The notes under the pieces are model-generated. The model was not told the DNA's origin. It did not search any database and saw only the letters and a program-made list of their open reading frames with translations. The position numbers and the translations under genes were made by a program. From Flavobacterium lacisediminis (GTDB lineage: Bacteria > Bacteroidota > Bacteroidia > Flavobacteriales > Flavobacteriaceae): a stretch of DNA of 64,000 bases. Where the stretch lies: positions 124,001 to 188,000 of the forward strand of contig NZ_JAPCIO010000002.1 in assembly GCF_025909975.1 (NCBI RefSeq), read 5' to 3'. Shown in pieces: positions 44,151-53,064 of this stretch (position 1 is its first letter; each line of letters starts with the position of its first letter).

Positions 44151-44657
44151 ATGAAGAAGAATCTATTGCGCCTTTTTTTACCAATTTTCTTGGTAATGAT
44201 ATTAAGCTCATTTGCCTTACATAAATTTTATGTTTCGGTAACCCAAATCGACTATGTGCCAAATAAAAAAAGAATAGAAATTACTCACAGAATCTTTATT
44301 GATGATTTAGAAAAAGCATTAGAAAAAAAATACAAGAAAAAAGTATACTTAACTTCTACAAAAGAACTACCAGAAGCCGAAACTTTAATAAAGAATTATA
44401 TTAAAGAAAATATAAAAATTTCTATTAACAAAAAGCCTCAAGAAATTGTTTATTTGGCTCGAGAAGTGGAAGGCGATGTGTTAATTTTTTACACTAAAAT
44501 TGCTATTTCAAAAAAAATAAATACCTTCGAAATCTTTAATTCATTATTAACAGATATTTACAAAGAGCAACAAAATATTGTTCATGTAAATATTAATAGT
44601 AACAAAAATAGCTTTTTGTTTACTAATAGTGATACGCAACAAAAAATTGACTATTAA
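44151..44657 (+). CDS. DUF6702-like exported protein
   Basis: A 168-residue protein with an N-terminal hydrophobic signal (LFLPIFLVMILSSFALHKFY). The opening HKFYVSVTQIDYVPNKKRIEITHRIFIDDLEKALEKKY is the pattern of DUF6702, a family commonly next to M1 peptidases in flavobacteria. The rest is predicted beta-rich, with no catalytic motif visible. It starts 16 bases after the preceding gene and ends 15 bases before the peptidase gene, which suggests that it helps or partners that enzyme. Confidence 0.7.
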   Translation: MKKNLLRLFLPIFLVMILSSFALHKFYVSVTQIDYVPNKKRIEITHRIFIDDLEKALEKKYKKKVYLTSTKELPEAETLIKNYIKENIKISINKKPQEIVYLAREVEGDVLIFYTKIAISKKINTFEIFNSLLTDIYKEQQNIVHVNINSNKNSFLFTNSDTQQKIDY

Positions 44658-44672
44658 AAGAATTGAAATATT

Positions 44673-46949
44673 ATGAAAAAATCAATTGTACTTAGTGCTT
44701 TCTTGACTTTAACTATTGCTTTCGGAGCTATGGCTCAGGATGTTAAACCAGAAGAAAAAAAGCGCGAACCAGGACATTACAATGAGAATAAATTTCGTCA
44801 GATGTATGATGAAATGGCGACTCCTAACATGTTTAGAACAGCTTCTGGTGCTCCAGGACCAGCTTATTATCAACAAAAAGCAGATTATAAAATGAATCTG
44901 GAATTAGATGATAAGAATAAAAAATTATATGGTTCAGAAACGATTACATATCACAACAATGCAAAAGAATCATTAGAATACTTATGGGTGCAATTAGATC
45001 AAAATATCGAAAGACCAGATTCTAAAACGCCATTAGTAGAAAACCAAAATATGGACAAAGCCATCACAACAAGTGGTTTTGCAAAAAAATATATGGGAAG
45101 TCCTTTCCAAGGAGGTTTTAACATTGAATATGTTAAAGATGCTAAAGGTAATCCAATGAAATACACTATCAATCAAACAATGATGCGTATTGATTTGCCT
45201 AAACCATTAAAGAATGGTGAGAAAGTTACATTTTCAATCAAATGGTGGTATAATATTGTAAATTATCAAGAACAAGCAAATAATGGACGTTCTGGTTATG
45301 AGCAATTTCCTGATGGAAACCGTTTGTATGTAATGGCGCAATTTTTCCCAAGAATGGCTGTCTACAATGATGTAGAAGGATGGCAAAATATGCAATTTTG
45401 GGGTAGAGGAGAGTTTGCTTTAGCTTTTGGTGATTACGAAGTAAATATCACAGTTCCTGCTGACCACGTTATGGAAGGAACAGGAGTGTTACAAAACAGA
45501 AGCGAGGTTTTTACAGCAGAACAAGTAAAAAGATGGGAATTAGCTGAAAAAACATTTGATAAGCCAGTAGTAATTGTAACCCAAGAAGAAGCGGTTGCAG
45601 CAGAAAAAGGATTCTCAGACAAAAAGAAAACATGGAAATTTAAAGCACAAAATGTTCGTGACTTTGGTTTTTCAACTTCAAGAAAATTCATAATCGATGC
45701 TATGGCAGTTGATTTACCAACAAACAAACCATTAGCAATTTCTATTTATCCTAAAGAAGCAAATCCACTTTGGGGAGATTTGTCTACAAAAGCAGTAGCA
45801 CATACTTTAAAAACGTATTCACATTTTACATTTGATTATCCTTATCCAAAAGCAGTTTCAGTTTCAGCGGAAGATCAAGGAATGGAATATCCAATGATTT
45901 GTTGGAATTACGGTCGTCCTGACGAAAAAGGATTTGTAAGTGATAGAATTAAATACGGAATGTTAGGAGTTATCATTCACGAAGTAGGACACAATTTCTT
46001 TCCTATGATTGTAAATTCAGACGAAAGACAATGGTCTTGGATGGACGAAGGGTTAAATACATTCTTAGAATATTTAACTGAAATTTCATTCGATTCTAAG
46101 TTTCCATCATCAAGAGGGCCTGCAGCTAATATTGTTCCTTATATGAAAGGAAATCAAAAATATTTGGAGCCAATTATGTCAAACTCTGAAAATATTTACA
46201 ACTTTGGAGCTAATGCATACGGAAAACCAGCTACAGGTTTAAATATTTTAAGAGAAACCATTATGGGGCATGAGTTGTTTGACCATGCATTCAAAACGTA
46301 TGCAAACCGTTGGAAGTTTAAACACCCAACTCCAGAGGATTTCTTTAGAACAATGGAAGATGCTTCAGCTGTAGATTTAGATTGGTTTTGGAGAGGTTGG
46401 TTCTATTCAACAGACTATACAGATATTGGAGTAAAAACGGTAAAACAATACTATGTTTCTACAGAAGCTACCAAAGAAACACAGGCAATGTTTAATAGAA
46501 GAGGAAGAAAAATTAGCGATGGTGAGCCAATGTTATATTTAGTTGCAGAAGATAATCCTGATTTTAAACCAGAATTGAAAAAAGCAATGGATGTAAATAG
46601 TGTACAAGCACTTTCTGATTATGTGAATAAAAATTACACAGCTGAAGAAAAAAACGCATTAAAATCACCTAAGTATTTCTACGAAGTAGAGTTTGAAAAA
46701 CCAGGAGGATTAATCATGCCAATCATTGTTGAACTTCAATTTGAAGATGGAACAAGTGAAACTCAAAAATTCCCTGCTCAAATCTGGAGAAGAAACAACG
46801 ATACTGCTAAACGAGTTTTTGCAACTGAGAAAAAAGTAGTAAAAATTCAAGTGGATCCAAAATTAGAAACTGCCGATGTTGATGTAACAAACAATTATTG
46901 GCCTAAAGGAGAAACAGAATCAAAATTTGATACTTTAGAGAAAAAATAA
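44673..46949 (+). CDS. secreted M1 family metallopeptidase
   Basis: A 758-residue exported aminopeptidase-like zinc enzyme. A signal peptide ends at AMAQD. The zinc site HEVGH is followed after 18 residues by Glu in WMDEG, the exact M1 spacing. The substrate-recognition motif, usually GAMEN, reads GMEYP, which is a variant typical of this Bacteroidota subgroup. An N-terminal beta domain (residues ~65-320) carries MNLELDDKNKKLYGSETITYHN. It probably degrades peptides in the periplasm or outside. It is the last gene of a four-gene unit, with a UUCG-loop terminator behind. Confidence 0.92.
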   Translation: MKKSIVLSAFLTLTIAFGAMAQDVKPEEKKREPGHYNENKFRQMYDEMATPNMFRTASGAPGPAYYQQKADYKMNLELDDKNKKLYGSETITYHNNAKESLEYLWVQLDQNIERPDSKTPLVENQNMDKAITTSGFAKKYMGSPFQGGFNIEYVKDAKGNPMKYTINQTMMRIDLPKPLKNGEKVTFSIKWWYNIVNYQEQANNGRSGYEQFPDGNRLYVMAQFFPRMAVYNDVEGWQNMQFWGRGEFALAFGDYEVNITVPADHVMEGTGVLQNRSEVFTAEQVKRWELAEKTFDKPVVIVTQEEAVAAEKGFSDKKKTWKFKAQNVRDFGFSTSRKFIIDAMAVDLPTNKPLAISIYPKEANPLWGDLSTKAVAHTLKTYSHFTFDYPYPKAVSVSAEDQGMEYPMICWNYGRPDEKGFVSDRIKYGMLGVIIHEVGHNFFPMIVNSDERQWSWMDEGLNTFLEYLTEISFDSKFPSSRGPAANIVPYMKGNQKYLEPIMSNSENIYNFGANAYGKPATGLNILRETIMGHELFDHAFKTYANRWKFKHPTPEDFFRTMEDASAVDLDWFWRGWFYSTDYTDIGVKTVKQYYVSTEATKETQAMFNRRGRKISDGEPMLYLVAEDNPDFKPELKKAMDVNSVQALSDYVNKNYTAEEKNALKSPKYFYEVEFEKPGGLIMPIIVELQFEDGTSETQKFPAQIWRRNNDTAKRVFATEKKVVKIQVDPKLETADVDVTNNYWPKGETESKFDTLEKK

Positions 46950-46955
46950 GAATTA

Positions 46956-46983
46956 AGACTATCTTCGGATAGTCTTTTTTTTT
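46956..46983 (+). terminator. terminator of the M1 peptidase operon
   Basis: An 8-bp stem (AGACTATC / GATAGTCT) with a TTCG tetraloop is followed by eight T. Confidence 0.88.
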
Positions 46984-47016
46984 GATTACTTTAAGAGAAT
47001 TAGGGGTAAAACTTTG

Positions 47017-47024
47017 TAACTTTG
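47017..47024 (+). promoter_or_regulatory. -7 box of tatA
   Basis: TAACTTTG lies 27 bases before the tatA ATG. No TTG occurs at the right distance upstream. Confidence 0.38.
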
Positions 47025-47051
47025 CGAAGTTAATTTTCAAGACAATACGTT

Positions 47052-47399
47052 ATGTTTGGAATAGGAGGAGGCGAATTATTTTTCATTATTCTAGTAGTTT
47101 TAATGTTGTTTGGATCGGATAAGATTCCAGATATTGCTCGTGCTTTAGGAAAAGGTATGGCGCAATTGAAAAATGCAACCAACGAAATTAAAAGTGAAAT
47201 TCAAAAAGGAGCTCAAGATTCTGGTTTGGATATGAATACTTTAACAGGAGGTGTTTCTGAAGAAATAGCAAAAGCTAAAGAAGGGATTGTAAAAATGGTA
47301 AATCCTATGGAAAACATTAATTTAGATGTTCAAAACCCTATAGAACAAGTAAAAGAAGATATTGAAAATATTACGGGACCTGTAAAAAGACAAATGTAA
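47052..47399 (+). CDS. tatA: twin-arginine translocase subunit TatA/TatE
   Basis: A 115-residue protein. It has a short N-terminal membrane helix (GGGELFFIILVVLMLFG), a hinge and the amphipathic helix SDKIPDIARALGKGMAQLKNATNEIKSEI, the standard TatA pattern. The tail is long and helical (residues 55-115). TatA oligomers form the pore for folded proteins with twin-arginine signals. No tatC is in this window. The next gene starts two bases after its stop, so they share a transcript. Confidence 0.93.
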   Translation: MFGIGGGELFFIILVVLMLFGSDKIPDIARALGKGMAQLKNATNEIKSEIQKGAQDSGLDMNTLTGGVSEEIAKAKEGIVKMVNPMENINLDVQNPIEQVKEDIENITGPVKRQM

Positions 47400-47401
47400 T
47401 T

Positions 47402-47980
47402 TTGGAGCAGTTAATTAACTTAGATGAAGAATTATTTATATTCTTAAACGGATTAGGTTCTGAACCTTTTGATGGTTTTTGGAAAATTATAACCAAACAA
47501 TTGTATTGGTCGCCATTATTTATCGCTATTTTTTATTTAATACAAAAAAAAGTAGGTTGGAAAAACTTTGGAATAATTATTCTTTTTTTAGCTTTATTAA
47601 TAACCTTTACCGATCAAATTACTAATCTTTTTAAACATTCTTTCGAACGTTTACGACCATGTAACAATCCAGAATTTGAAGGTATAATTCGAGAAGTAAT
47701 CACTAGGAAATCATTTAGTTTTTTCTCAGGGCATGCGGCCAATTCCATGGCTTCTACAATGTTTGTGTTTTTAATTATCAGAAAGTATTACAAGTTTACT
47801 TATATGCTGTTTTTGTTTCCGTTAGTATTTGCATTTAGTAGAATTTATTTAGGACTACACTATCCTGGCGATATTTTAACTGGTTATGTGTTTGGTGCAA
47901 CTTTCGGATTTGTTTTTTATAAACTCTACAAATATATAGGCAAACGATACAAATTCAATTCAGAAGTTATTACGGATTAA
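47402..47980 (+). CDS. PAP2 family phosphatase
   Basis: A 192-residue membrane phosphatase with about five membrane segments. The three PAP2 motifs are KHSFERLRPC (motif 1, K-x6-RP), FFSGHAANSMAS (motif 2, SGH) and SRIYLGLHYPGD (motif 3, SR-x5-H-x3-D). Likely substrates are undecaprenyl pyrophosphate or phosphatidate. The start is TTG at 47402, two bases after tatA. No ATG precedes the conserved MEQLINLDEELFIFLNGLG opening, so a TTG start is the best reading. It overlaps the convergent glycosyltransferase by 11 bases. Confidence 0.9.
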   Translation: MEQLINLDEELFIFLNGLGSEPFDGFWKIITKQLYWSPLFIAIFYLIQKKVGWKNFGIIILFLALLITFTDQITNLFKHSFERLRPCNNPEFEGIIREVITRKSFSFFSGHAANSMASTMFVFLIIRKYYKFTYMLFLFPLVFAFSRIYLGLHYPGDILTGYVFGATFGFVFYKLYKYIGKRYKFNSEVITD

Positions 47981-49016
47981 CAGTTTTGATTTCTTTTAAA
48001 ATTACATCAATTTCTTTTCCATTAGTGTCTATCCCAAAACTATTATTTGAATAAGGTTGGTATAATTTTTTGTCTGTTACTGAAAAAAGTCCAATGGTAG
48101 TTGTATTAGTGGAATTAGACAAATGCATAATGCCACTATCAGCACCGATAAAAAGTTCTGTATTAGCAATTAATGCAGCTATTTTGCGTACATCTTTACT
48201 ATAATAGGATGGTGCTTTAAAGTCAATTTGCGAAACATTTTCGGCGGGTAAAACCTCGATTATATTATAATTATTAAATTCGGTTTTTAAAACTTCATAA
48301 AAAGTACTCCACCATTCTTTTGTGTATTTTTTATCACTAGTTGCATACGTGAATATACATATGGTTTTTTGCTTATTACCAGTAAGTTTAATTAAATCTT
48401 CAGCTCCTTTTTTTAATTCTTCTGAGTCTAAGCGTATATTGATTTTAGGAATTGAAATATCAGGTAATTCTAATCCTAATGCTTTAATCTCTTCTCTAAA
48501 ATCGTAAACTGGTCGTTTGGCGTTATGTAAGTAATCATTGTAAACAGAAGATTCCAAATCTTTAATTCTTCCAAATACTTTGTGTTTTGATTTTGTAATT
48601 TTAGTAGCAATCGAACCAGATGAAGAATAACTAACTGTATTGATTATTAAATCATATTTATGTTTGCGTAAGTAAAACCAGCACCCTAAGTATTTTATAA
48701 ATTCTTTAAAATGTTTTCTCGGTAATGCGATTATTTTATTAACTTCAGGATAGTTTTTAAATAATATTGGGCCGAGATTACCCTTTAGGAAAAGATCAAT
48801 TTTTGCTTCAGGGAAAGTAGTAATTACTTCTTGTACTAAAGGTGTTATTAGAAGTTGATTTCCCAATCTGTGATTTGGTCGAACAATAAGTATTCTTTTA
48901 ATTTCAGAAGAATTTTTTAAACTATTTTGCGTTGATTTGGTTTCATTAATCGTTTTTACAAAAAGGTTTTTTGTTATACTTTTTCTAAACAAATTTATTT
49001 TTTCTTTCAAAGTCAT
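47970..49016 (-). CDS. glycosyltransferase family 9 protein (heptosyltransferase-like)
   Basis: A 348-residue GT-B glycosyltransferase of family GT9. The N-terminal domain has IVRPNHRLGNQLLITPLVQEV and the C-terminal nucleotide-sugar site has ELFIGADSGIMHLSNSTNTTTIGLF. The likely role is adding a sugar to the lipopolysaccharide core, but the donor is unknown. The gene overlaps the O-methyltransferase gene by one base and is convergent with the PAP2 gene. Confidence 0.85.
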   Translation of the reverse strand: MTLKEKINLFRKSITKNLFVKTINETKSTQNSLKNSSEIKRILIVRPNHRLGNQLLITPLVQEVITTFPEAKIDLFLKGNLGPILFKNYPEVNKIIALPRKHFKEFIKYLGCWFYLRKHKYDLIINTVSYSSSGSIATKITKSKHKVFGRIKDLESSVYNDYLHNAKRPVYDFREEIKALGLELPDISIPKINIRLDSEELKKGAEDLIKLTGNKQKTICIFTYATSDKKYTKEWWSTFYEVLKTEFNNYNIIEVLPAENVSQIDFKAPSYYSKDVRKIAALIANTELFIGADSGIMHLSNSTNTTTIGLFSVTDKKLYQPYSNNSFGIDTNGKEIDVILKEIKTVNP

Positions 49017-49657
49017 TATAAAACTCGGCTTACGGTTAAACCATCACGAATAGGTAACAAAACAGTTTCAACTCTTGGGTCTGTGTTTAATAGTTGATTG
49101 TATTCTAATAAAACAGGTGTGCTTTTGTCGTTAGGTTTTACTTCTTCCAAAACTTTTCCGCTCCATAACACATTATCCGATAAAATAATTCCTCCTTTAT
49201 TCATCATCGGAACGATTAAATGAAAATAATTCACATAGTTTTCCTTGTCGGCATCAATAAAAACCAAATCAAATTTTTTATTTATAGTTGGAATAATATC
49301 GACTGCATCGCCTAAGTGTTGAAAAATTTGGTCTTTCCATGGCGAAGCATCGAAATATTTTCTTTGAAAATCTACTAATTCTTCTTCAATATCAATCGTA
49401 TCTAAAGTCCCATTTTCAGCTAATCCTTCTGCTAAGCACAAAGCGGCATAACCTGTATACGTTCCAATTTCCAAAATATGTTTCGGACGAATAATTTTAG
49501 AAAGCATACTCAAAACTCTACCTTGAAAATGACCACTCAACATACGAGGTTGCATGATTTTTTGGTAAGTTTCTTTGTTAAGTTTCGCTAATAATTCAGG
49601 TTCCGCTTGTGAATGATTGGCAACGTAATCTTCTAAATCTTCTGATATGAAATGCAT
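49016..49657 (-). CDS. O-methyltransferase (class I, catechol-O-methyltransferase-like)
   Basis: A 213-residue SAM-dependent O-methyltransferase. HILEIGTYTGYAALCLAEGL is the SAM motif I, FDLVFIDADKENYVNYFHLIVPMMNKGGIILSDNVLWSG holds the metal-binding Asp residues, and LPIRDGLTVSRVL is the typical end. This is the Mg2+-dependent family near YrrM. The acceptor is unknown. It begins one base after the small exported protein gene upstream and overlaps the GT9 gene by one base. Confidence 0.92.
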   Translation of the reverse strand: MHFISEDLEDYVANHSQAEPELLAKLNKETYQKIMQPRMLSGHFQGRVLSMLSKIIRPKHILEIGTYTGYAALCLAEGLAENGTLDTIDIEEELVDFQRKYFDASPWKDQIFQHLGDAVDIIPTINKKFDLVFIDADKENYVNYFHLIVPMMNKGGIILSDNVLWSGKVLEEVKPNDKSTPVLLEYNQLLNTDPRVETVLLPIRDGLTVSRVL

Positions 49658-50209
49658 TTAATTAAATTTTATGGATTGAAATAATTGAACTAGTTTGTCA
49701 ATTTCAGCAGGTTCATTTTTGCTGTTAGGGTAGTAGTTAATTGTTAAATAATAGTCTTCAATAATTCCAACCAATGTTGTTATTAATATTTTTTTATTTT
49801 CTACGTAATAACTATAGAAACTTTGATTATCACTTTTTAAAGGATTAAATGAGTTGTAGTTGGCTTTGCATTTGTAGCTTTCAAATTCTTTTGATGATTT
49901 TAAAAGTTCTATATCAGAAATGGAATTTGAGTAGAATTGCGTTTTGCTTTTGTTGTTTACTGCTATTTCTATAAAATCATTATTTGTGTTTTTGAATCCA
50001 ATAAAATGATAATTGACTTCAAATTTATTTTTTATTTTTTTTACTTCTTCCCATTTTCCATCTATAGTAAGAGTGTCATTTACAACAAGGTTAATTATTT
50101 GAGTTTTATTTTTATTAACATCAAAAACTATATTACTTTTTTTATCTTGTCCAAATAGTAGACTTGTTGTAAAAATGCTTATGATAAATAAATTTGATAA
50201 TAATTTCAT
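49658..50209 (-). CDS. small exported protein of unknown function
   Basis: A 183-residue protein. A signal peptide (LLSNLFIISIFTTSLLFGQ) is followed by a beta-rich domain (IDGKWEEVKKIKNKFEVNYHFIGFKN, and YYVENKKILITTLVGIIEDYYLTINYYP). No catalytic motif or Cys pattern stands out. I do not recognise the family. ATG 50209 was chosen over an upstream TTG that adds only a poly-Lys stretch. It is the first gene of a leftward unit with the O-methyltransferase and GT9 genes. Confidence 0.65.
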   Translation of the reverse strand: MKLLSNLFIISIFTTSLLFGQDKKSNIVFDVNKNKTQIINLVVNDTLTIDGKWEEVKKIKNKFEVNYHFIGFKNTNNDFIEIAVNNKSKTQFYSNSISDIELLKSSKEFESYKCKANYNSFNPLKSDNQSFYSYYVENKKILITTLVGIIEDYYLTINYYPNSKNEPAEIDKLVQLFQSIKFN

Positions 50210-50240
50210 CTTTCTTTTTTTTTTCAAAAATACAAATTAG

Positions 50241-50281
50241 CAATTAAACATTTTAACGATTTAACAATTAAACATTTTAAC
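50241..50281. repeat. 17-bp direct repeat in the rlmN upstream region
   Basis: CAATTAAACATTTTAAC occurs at 50241-50257 and again at 50265-50281 (24-bp period), directly upstream of the rlmN -7 box. Confidence 0.85.
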
Positions 50282-50282
50282 C

Positions 50283-50290
50283 TAACTTTG
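50283..50290 (+). promoter_or_regulatory. -7 box of rlmN
   Basis: TAACTTTG ends four bases before the ATG, so the message would be leaderless or nearly so. A 17-bp direct repeat takes the place of a -33 TTG. Confidence 0.42.
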
Positions 50291-50294
50291 CACC

Positions 50295-51335
50295 ATGCAA
50301 ATCGAGAAAAAAGACATACGAGCACTTTCAAAAGAACAATTGCGCAACTTTTTTGTTTCTAACGGAGACAAAGCGTTTCGTGGTAACCAAGTATATGAAT
50401 GGTTATGGCAAAAACGTGCGCATACTTTTGAAGATATGACCAATGTTTCTAAAGAAACGCGTTCTATGTTAGAAGCTAATTTTGTAATAAATCATATTAA
50501 AGTTGATACTTTACAACGTAGTGAAGATGGAACCGTTAAGAATGCCGTTCGTTTGCATGACGATTTAATTGTAGAATCGGTTTTAATTCCTACCGAAACT
50601 CGAACTACCGCTTGTGTTTCTTCGCAAGTGGGTTGTAGTTTAGATTGTAATTTTTGTGCAACCGCTCGATTAAAACGCATGCGTAACTTGGAACCAGGAG
50701 AAATCTACGACCAAGTTGCCGCAATTGATAACGAAAGCCGTTTGTATTATGACCGACCGCTATCAAACATCGTTTTTATGGGAATGGGTGAGCCTTTGAT
50801 GAATTATCCAAACGTAATGAAAGCGATTGATATGATTACGTCTACCGAAGGTTTAGGGATGTCGCCAAAACGTATCACAGTTTCTACATCTGGAATTCCT
50901 AAAATGATTAAGAAAATGGCGGATGATGAGGTGAAATTCAAATTAGCTGTTTCATTACATTCAGCTGTGGAGGAAATTCGTAACGAAATCATGCCATTTA
51001 CTAAAAACTTTCCTTTAACCGATTTACGTGAAAGTTTAGAATATTGGTACAGAAAGACAAAAAGCAAAGTTACATACGAATATGTAGTTTGGAAAGGAAT
51101 CAACGATGATAAAAAATCAATTGATGCTTTGGTGAAATTTTGCAAATATGTACCATGTAAAGTGAATTTGATTGAATATAATCCAATTGATGACGGCATG
51201 TTTCAACAAGCCTCGGAAGAAGCTACTAATGCTTATATCGCTGCTTTAGCAAAAAGTAATATTGTAGCAAAAGTAAGAAGAAGTCGCGGTAAAGATATTG
51301 ATGCGGCTTGCGGACAGTTAGCGAATAAATCATAA
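50295..51335 (+). CDS. rlmN: 23S rRNA (adenine2503-C2)-methyltransferase RlmN
   Basis: A 346-residue radical SAM enzyme that methylates C2 of A2503 in 23S rRNA and A37 in some tRNAs. The 4Fe-4S motif CxxxCxxC is Cys114, Cys118 and Cys121 (GCSLDCNFCATA). The methyl-carrying resolving Cys is near the end at Cys339 (IDAACGQL). FMGMGEPLMNY and RITVSTSGIPKMI are classical. The N-terminal HhH-like domain (FRGNQVYEWLWQK) is present. The start is fixed by the family N-terminus. Confidence 0.97.
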   Translation: MQIEKKDIRALSKEQLRNFFVSNGDKAFRGNQVYEWLWQKRAHTFEDMTNVSKETRSMLEANFVINHIKVDTLQRSEDGTVKNAVRLHDDLIVESVLIPTETRTTACVSSQVGCSLDCNFCATARLKRMRNLEPGEIYDQVAAIDNESRLYYDRPLSNIVFMGMGEPLMNYPNVMKAIDMITSTEGLGMSPKRITVSTSGIPKMIKKMADDEVKFKLAVSLHSAVEEIRNEIMPFTKNFPLTDLRESLEYWYRKTKSKVTYEYVVWKGINDDKKSIDALVKFCKYVPCKVNLIEYNPIDDGMFQQASEEATNAYIAALAKSNIVAKVRRSRGKDIDAACGQLANKS

Positions 51336-51376
51336 TTTATTTTTGTCATTCTGAATCTGTTTCAGAATCTAAATTT

Positions 51377-51406
51377 TTGCCTTTATCAATTGTTTTCGTA
51401 CTTTTG
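51377..51406 (+). promoter_or_regulatory. promoter of the polyprenyl synthase gene
   Basis: TTG (51377-51379), 19 bases, then TACTTTTG (51399-51406). The ATG follows only eight bases after the box, so the leader is minimal. Confidence 0.55.
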
Positions 51407-51414
51407 ATACCTCA

Positions 51415-52395
51415 ATGAAAATAACCGAACAAATAAAGCTACCTATCGCAAATGAAATGGAACTCTTTGAAGAGAAGTTTCGCGATTCCATGTCTTCAAA
51501 AGTAGCTTTATTAAACAGAATCACACATTACATAGTAAATCGAAAGGGAAAACAAATGCGACCAATGTTTGTTTTCTTAACCGCTAAAATGGTTTCGGGT
51601 GGTTCCATTAACGAACGAACGTATCGTGGTGCTTCGGTTATCGAATTAATTCACACCGCCACTTTAGTTCATGATGACGTAGTTGATGATAGTAACAAAC
51701 GTCGTGGGTTTTTCTCTTTAAACGCACTTTGGAAAAACAAAATTGCTGTTTTAGTAGGGGATTATTTACTTTCAAAAGGTTTATTGCTTTCCATTGATAA
51801 TAACGATTTCGATTTATTAAAAATCATTTCAGTCGCAGTTCGCGAAATGAGTGAAGGCGAATTACTTCAAATTGAAAAAGCTCGAAGATTAGATATTACA
51901 GAAGATATTTATTACGAAATCATCCGACAAAAAACCGCTACTTTAATTGCCGCTTGTTGTTCGCTTGGTGCTTGTTCTGTTGCTCCAGATGATAAAGATG
52001 TGGTCGAGAAAATGCGAAAATTCGGAGAACTTATCGGAATGGCGTTCCAAATCAAAGACGATTTATTCGATTACACTGATGATGCTATAGGAAAACCAAC
52101 AGGAATTGATATCAAAGAACAAAAAATGACATTGCCTTTGATTTATGCATTGAATAATTGTTCGCCTAAAGAAAAAAGTTGGGTAATCAATTCGGTAAAA
52201 AACTATAATAAAGACAAAAAGCGTGTAAAAGAAGTTATCCAATTTGTAAAAGACAAAAACGGGTTAACTTACGCCGAAGAAAAAATGGTGCAATTTCAAC
52301 AAGAAGCACTTTCGTTATTACAAGATTTCCCAACATCTACTTATAAAGATTCCCTTGTTTTAATGGTAAATTACGTTATTGAAAGAAAAAAATAA
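51415..52395 (+). CDS. polyprenyl synthetase (octaprenyl/heptaprenyl diphosphate synthase type)
   Basis: A 326-residue trans-prenyltransferase. The first Asp-rich motif is in VHDDVVDDSNKRRG and the second in FQIKDDLFDYTDD. The lead GKQMRPMFVFLTAKM and the Lys-Thr contact PTGIDIKEQKMTLPLIYAL fit the long-chain family. It probably makes the side chain of menaquinone, the quinone reduced by the NQR complex encoded earlier in this window. The chain length cannot be read with certainty. Confidence 0.93.
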   Translation: MKITEQIKLPIANEMELFEEKFRDSMSSKVALLNRITHYIVNRKGKQMRPMFVFLTAKMVSGGSINERTYRGASVIELIHTATLVHDDVVDDSNKRRGFFSLNALWKNKIAVLVGDYLLSKGLLLSIDNNDFDLLKIISVAVREMSEGELLQIEKARRLDITEDIYYEIIRQKTATLIAACCSLGACSVAPDDKDVVEKMRKFGELIGMAFQIKDDLFDYTDDAIGKPTGIDIKEQKMTLPLIYALNNCSPKEKSWVINSVKNYNKDKKRVKEVIQFVKDKNGLTYAEEKMVQFQQEALSLLQDFPTSTYKDSLVLMVNYVIERKK

Positions 52396-52458
52396 TTTTT
52401 TTTCTCATTTCATACAACCATTTTAAATTCATTCTCGTCTATGTAATAAGAAGCGAGA

Positions 52459-52484
52459 TTCTGAATTCTATTTTCTGAATTCTA
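52459..52484. repeat. 12-bp direct repeat upstream of the ECF sigma gene
   Basis: TTCTGAATTCTA occurs twice with a 14-bp period, ending ten bases before the sigma ATG. The core GAATTC is palindromic. Confidence 0.7.
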
Positions 52485-52494
52485 ATTTTTAAAA

Positions 52495-53064
52495 ATGAAA
52501 GTAATTCAATTACATCAAGAAGAAAAACAACTCATTATGTTGGCTGTCGAAAACAATCGACAAGCACAACAGCAGATTTATGCTAAGTTTTCTTCCAAAA
52601 TGTTAAGCGTGTGTCGCCAATATATAAAAGACATTCACCACGCAGAGGATGTAATGATTACCGGATTTATGAAAGTGTTTACCAATCTGAAAAATTTTGA
52701 ACACAAAGGTAGTTTTGAAGGTTGGATTCGAAGAATTATGATTTATGAATGTATCGATTTTATTCGGGTGAAAAAGAATAATTTCAATCACCAAGATATT
52801 GATGATGTTACGGTAAGCGAGAATGAATCGGTGTATGAAATGGAAGTTTTTTCAGTAGATGACATTCAAAATATGATTGACAATTTGCCCGATGGTTATA
52901 AAATGGTGTTTAATTTATATGCGATTGAAGGTTACAAACATCAGGAAATAGCCGAAATGCTCAAAATAAGTGAAGGAACATCAAAATCGCAATTATCACA
53001 CGCCCGAAAGTTATTGCAACAACAAATCACCGACTTAAAAAACAAATTAAATGGAACCAAATAA
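52495..53064 (+). CDS. ECF-type RNA polymerase sigma factor
   Basis: A 189-residue sigma-70 family factor of the extracytoplasmic kind. Region 2 covers about residues 25-95 (IKDIHHAEDVMITGFMKVFTNLKNF, GSFEGWIRRIMIYECIDFIR), followed by region 4 (DNLPDGYKMVFNLYAIEGYKHQEIAEMLKISEGTSKSQLSHARKLL). It should direct polymerase to a small regulon, possibly including its own operon. The next gene overlaps it by 14 bases and looks like its anti-sigma factor. Confidence 0.93.
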   Translation: MKVIQLHQEEKQLIMLAVENNRQAQQQIYAKFSSKMLSVCRQYIKDIHHAEDVMITGFMKVFTNLKNFEHKGSFEGWIRRIMIYECIDFIRVKKNNFNHQDIDDVTVSENESVYEMEVFSVDDIQNMIDNLPDGYKMVFNLYAIEGYKHQEIAEMLKISEGTSKSQLSHARKLLQQQITDLKNKLNGTK

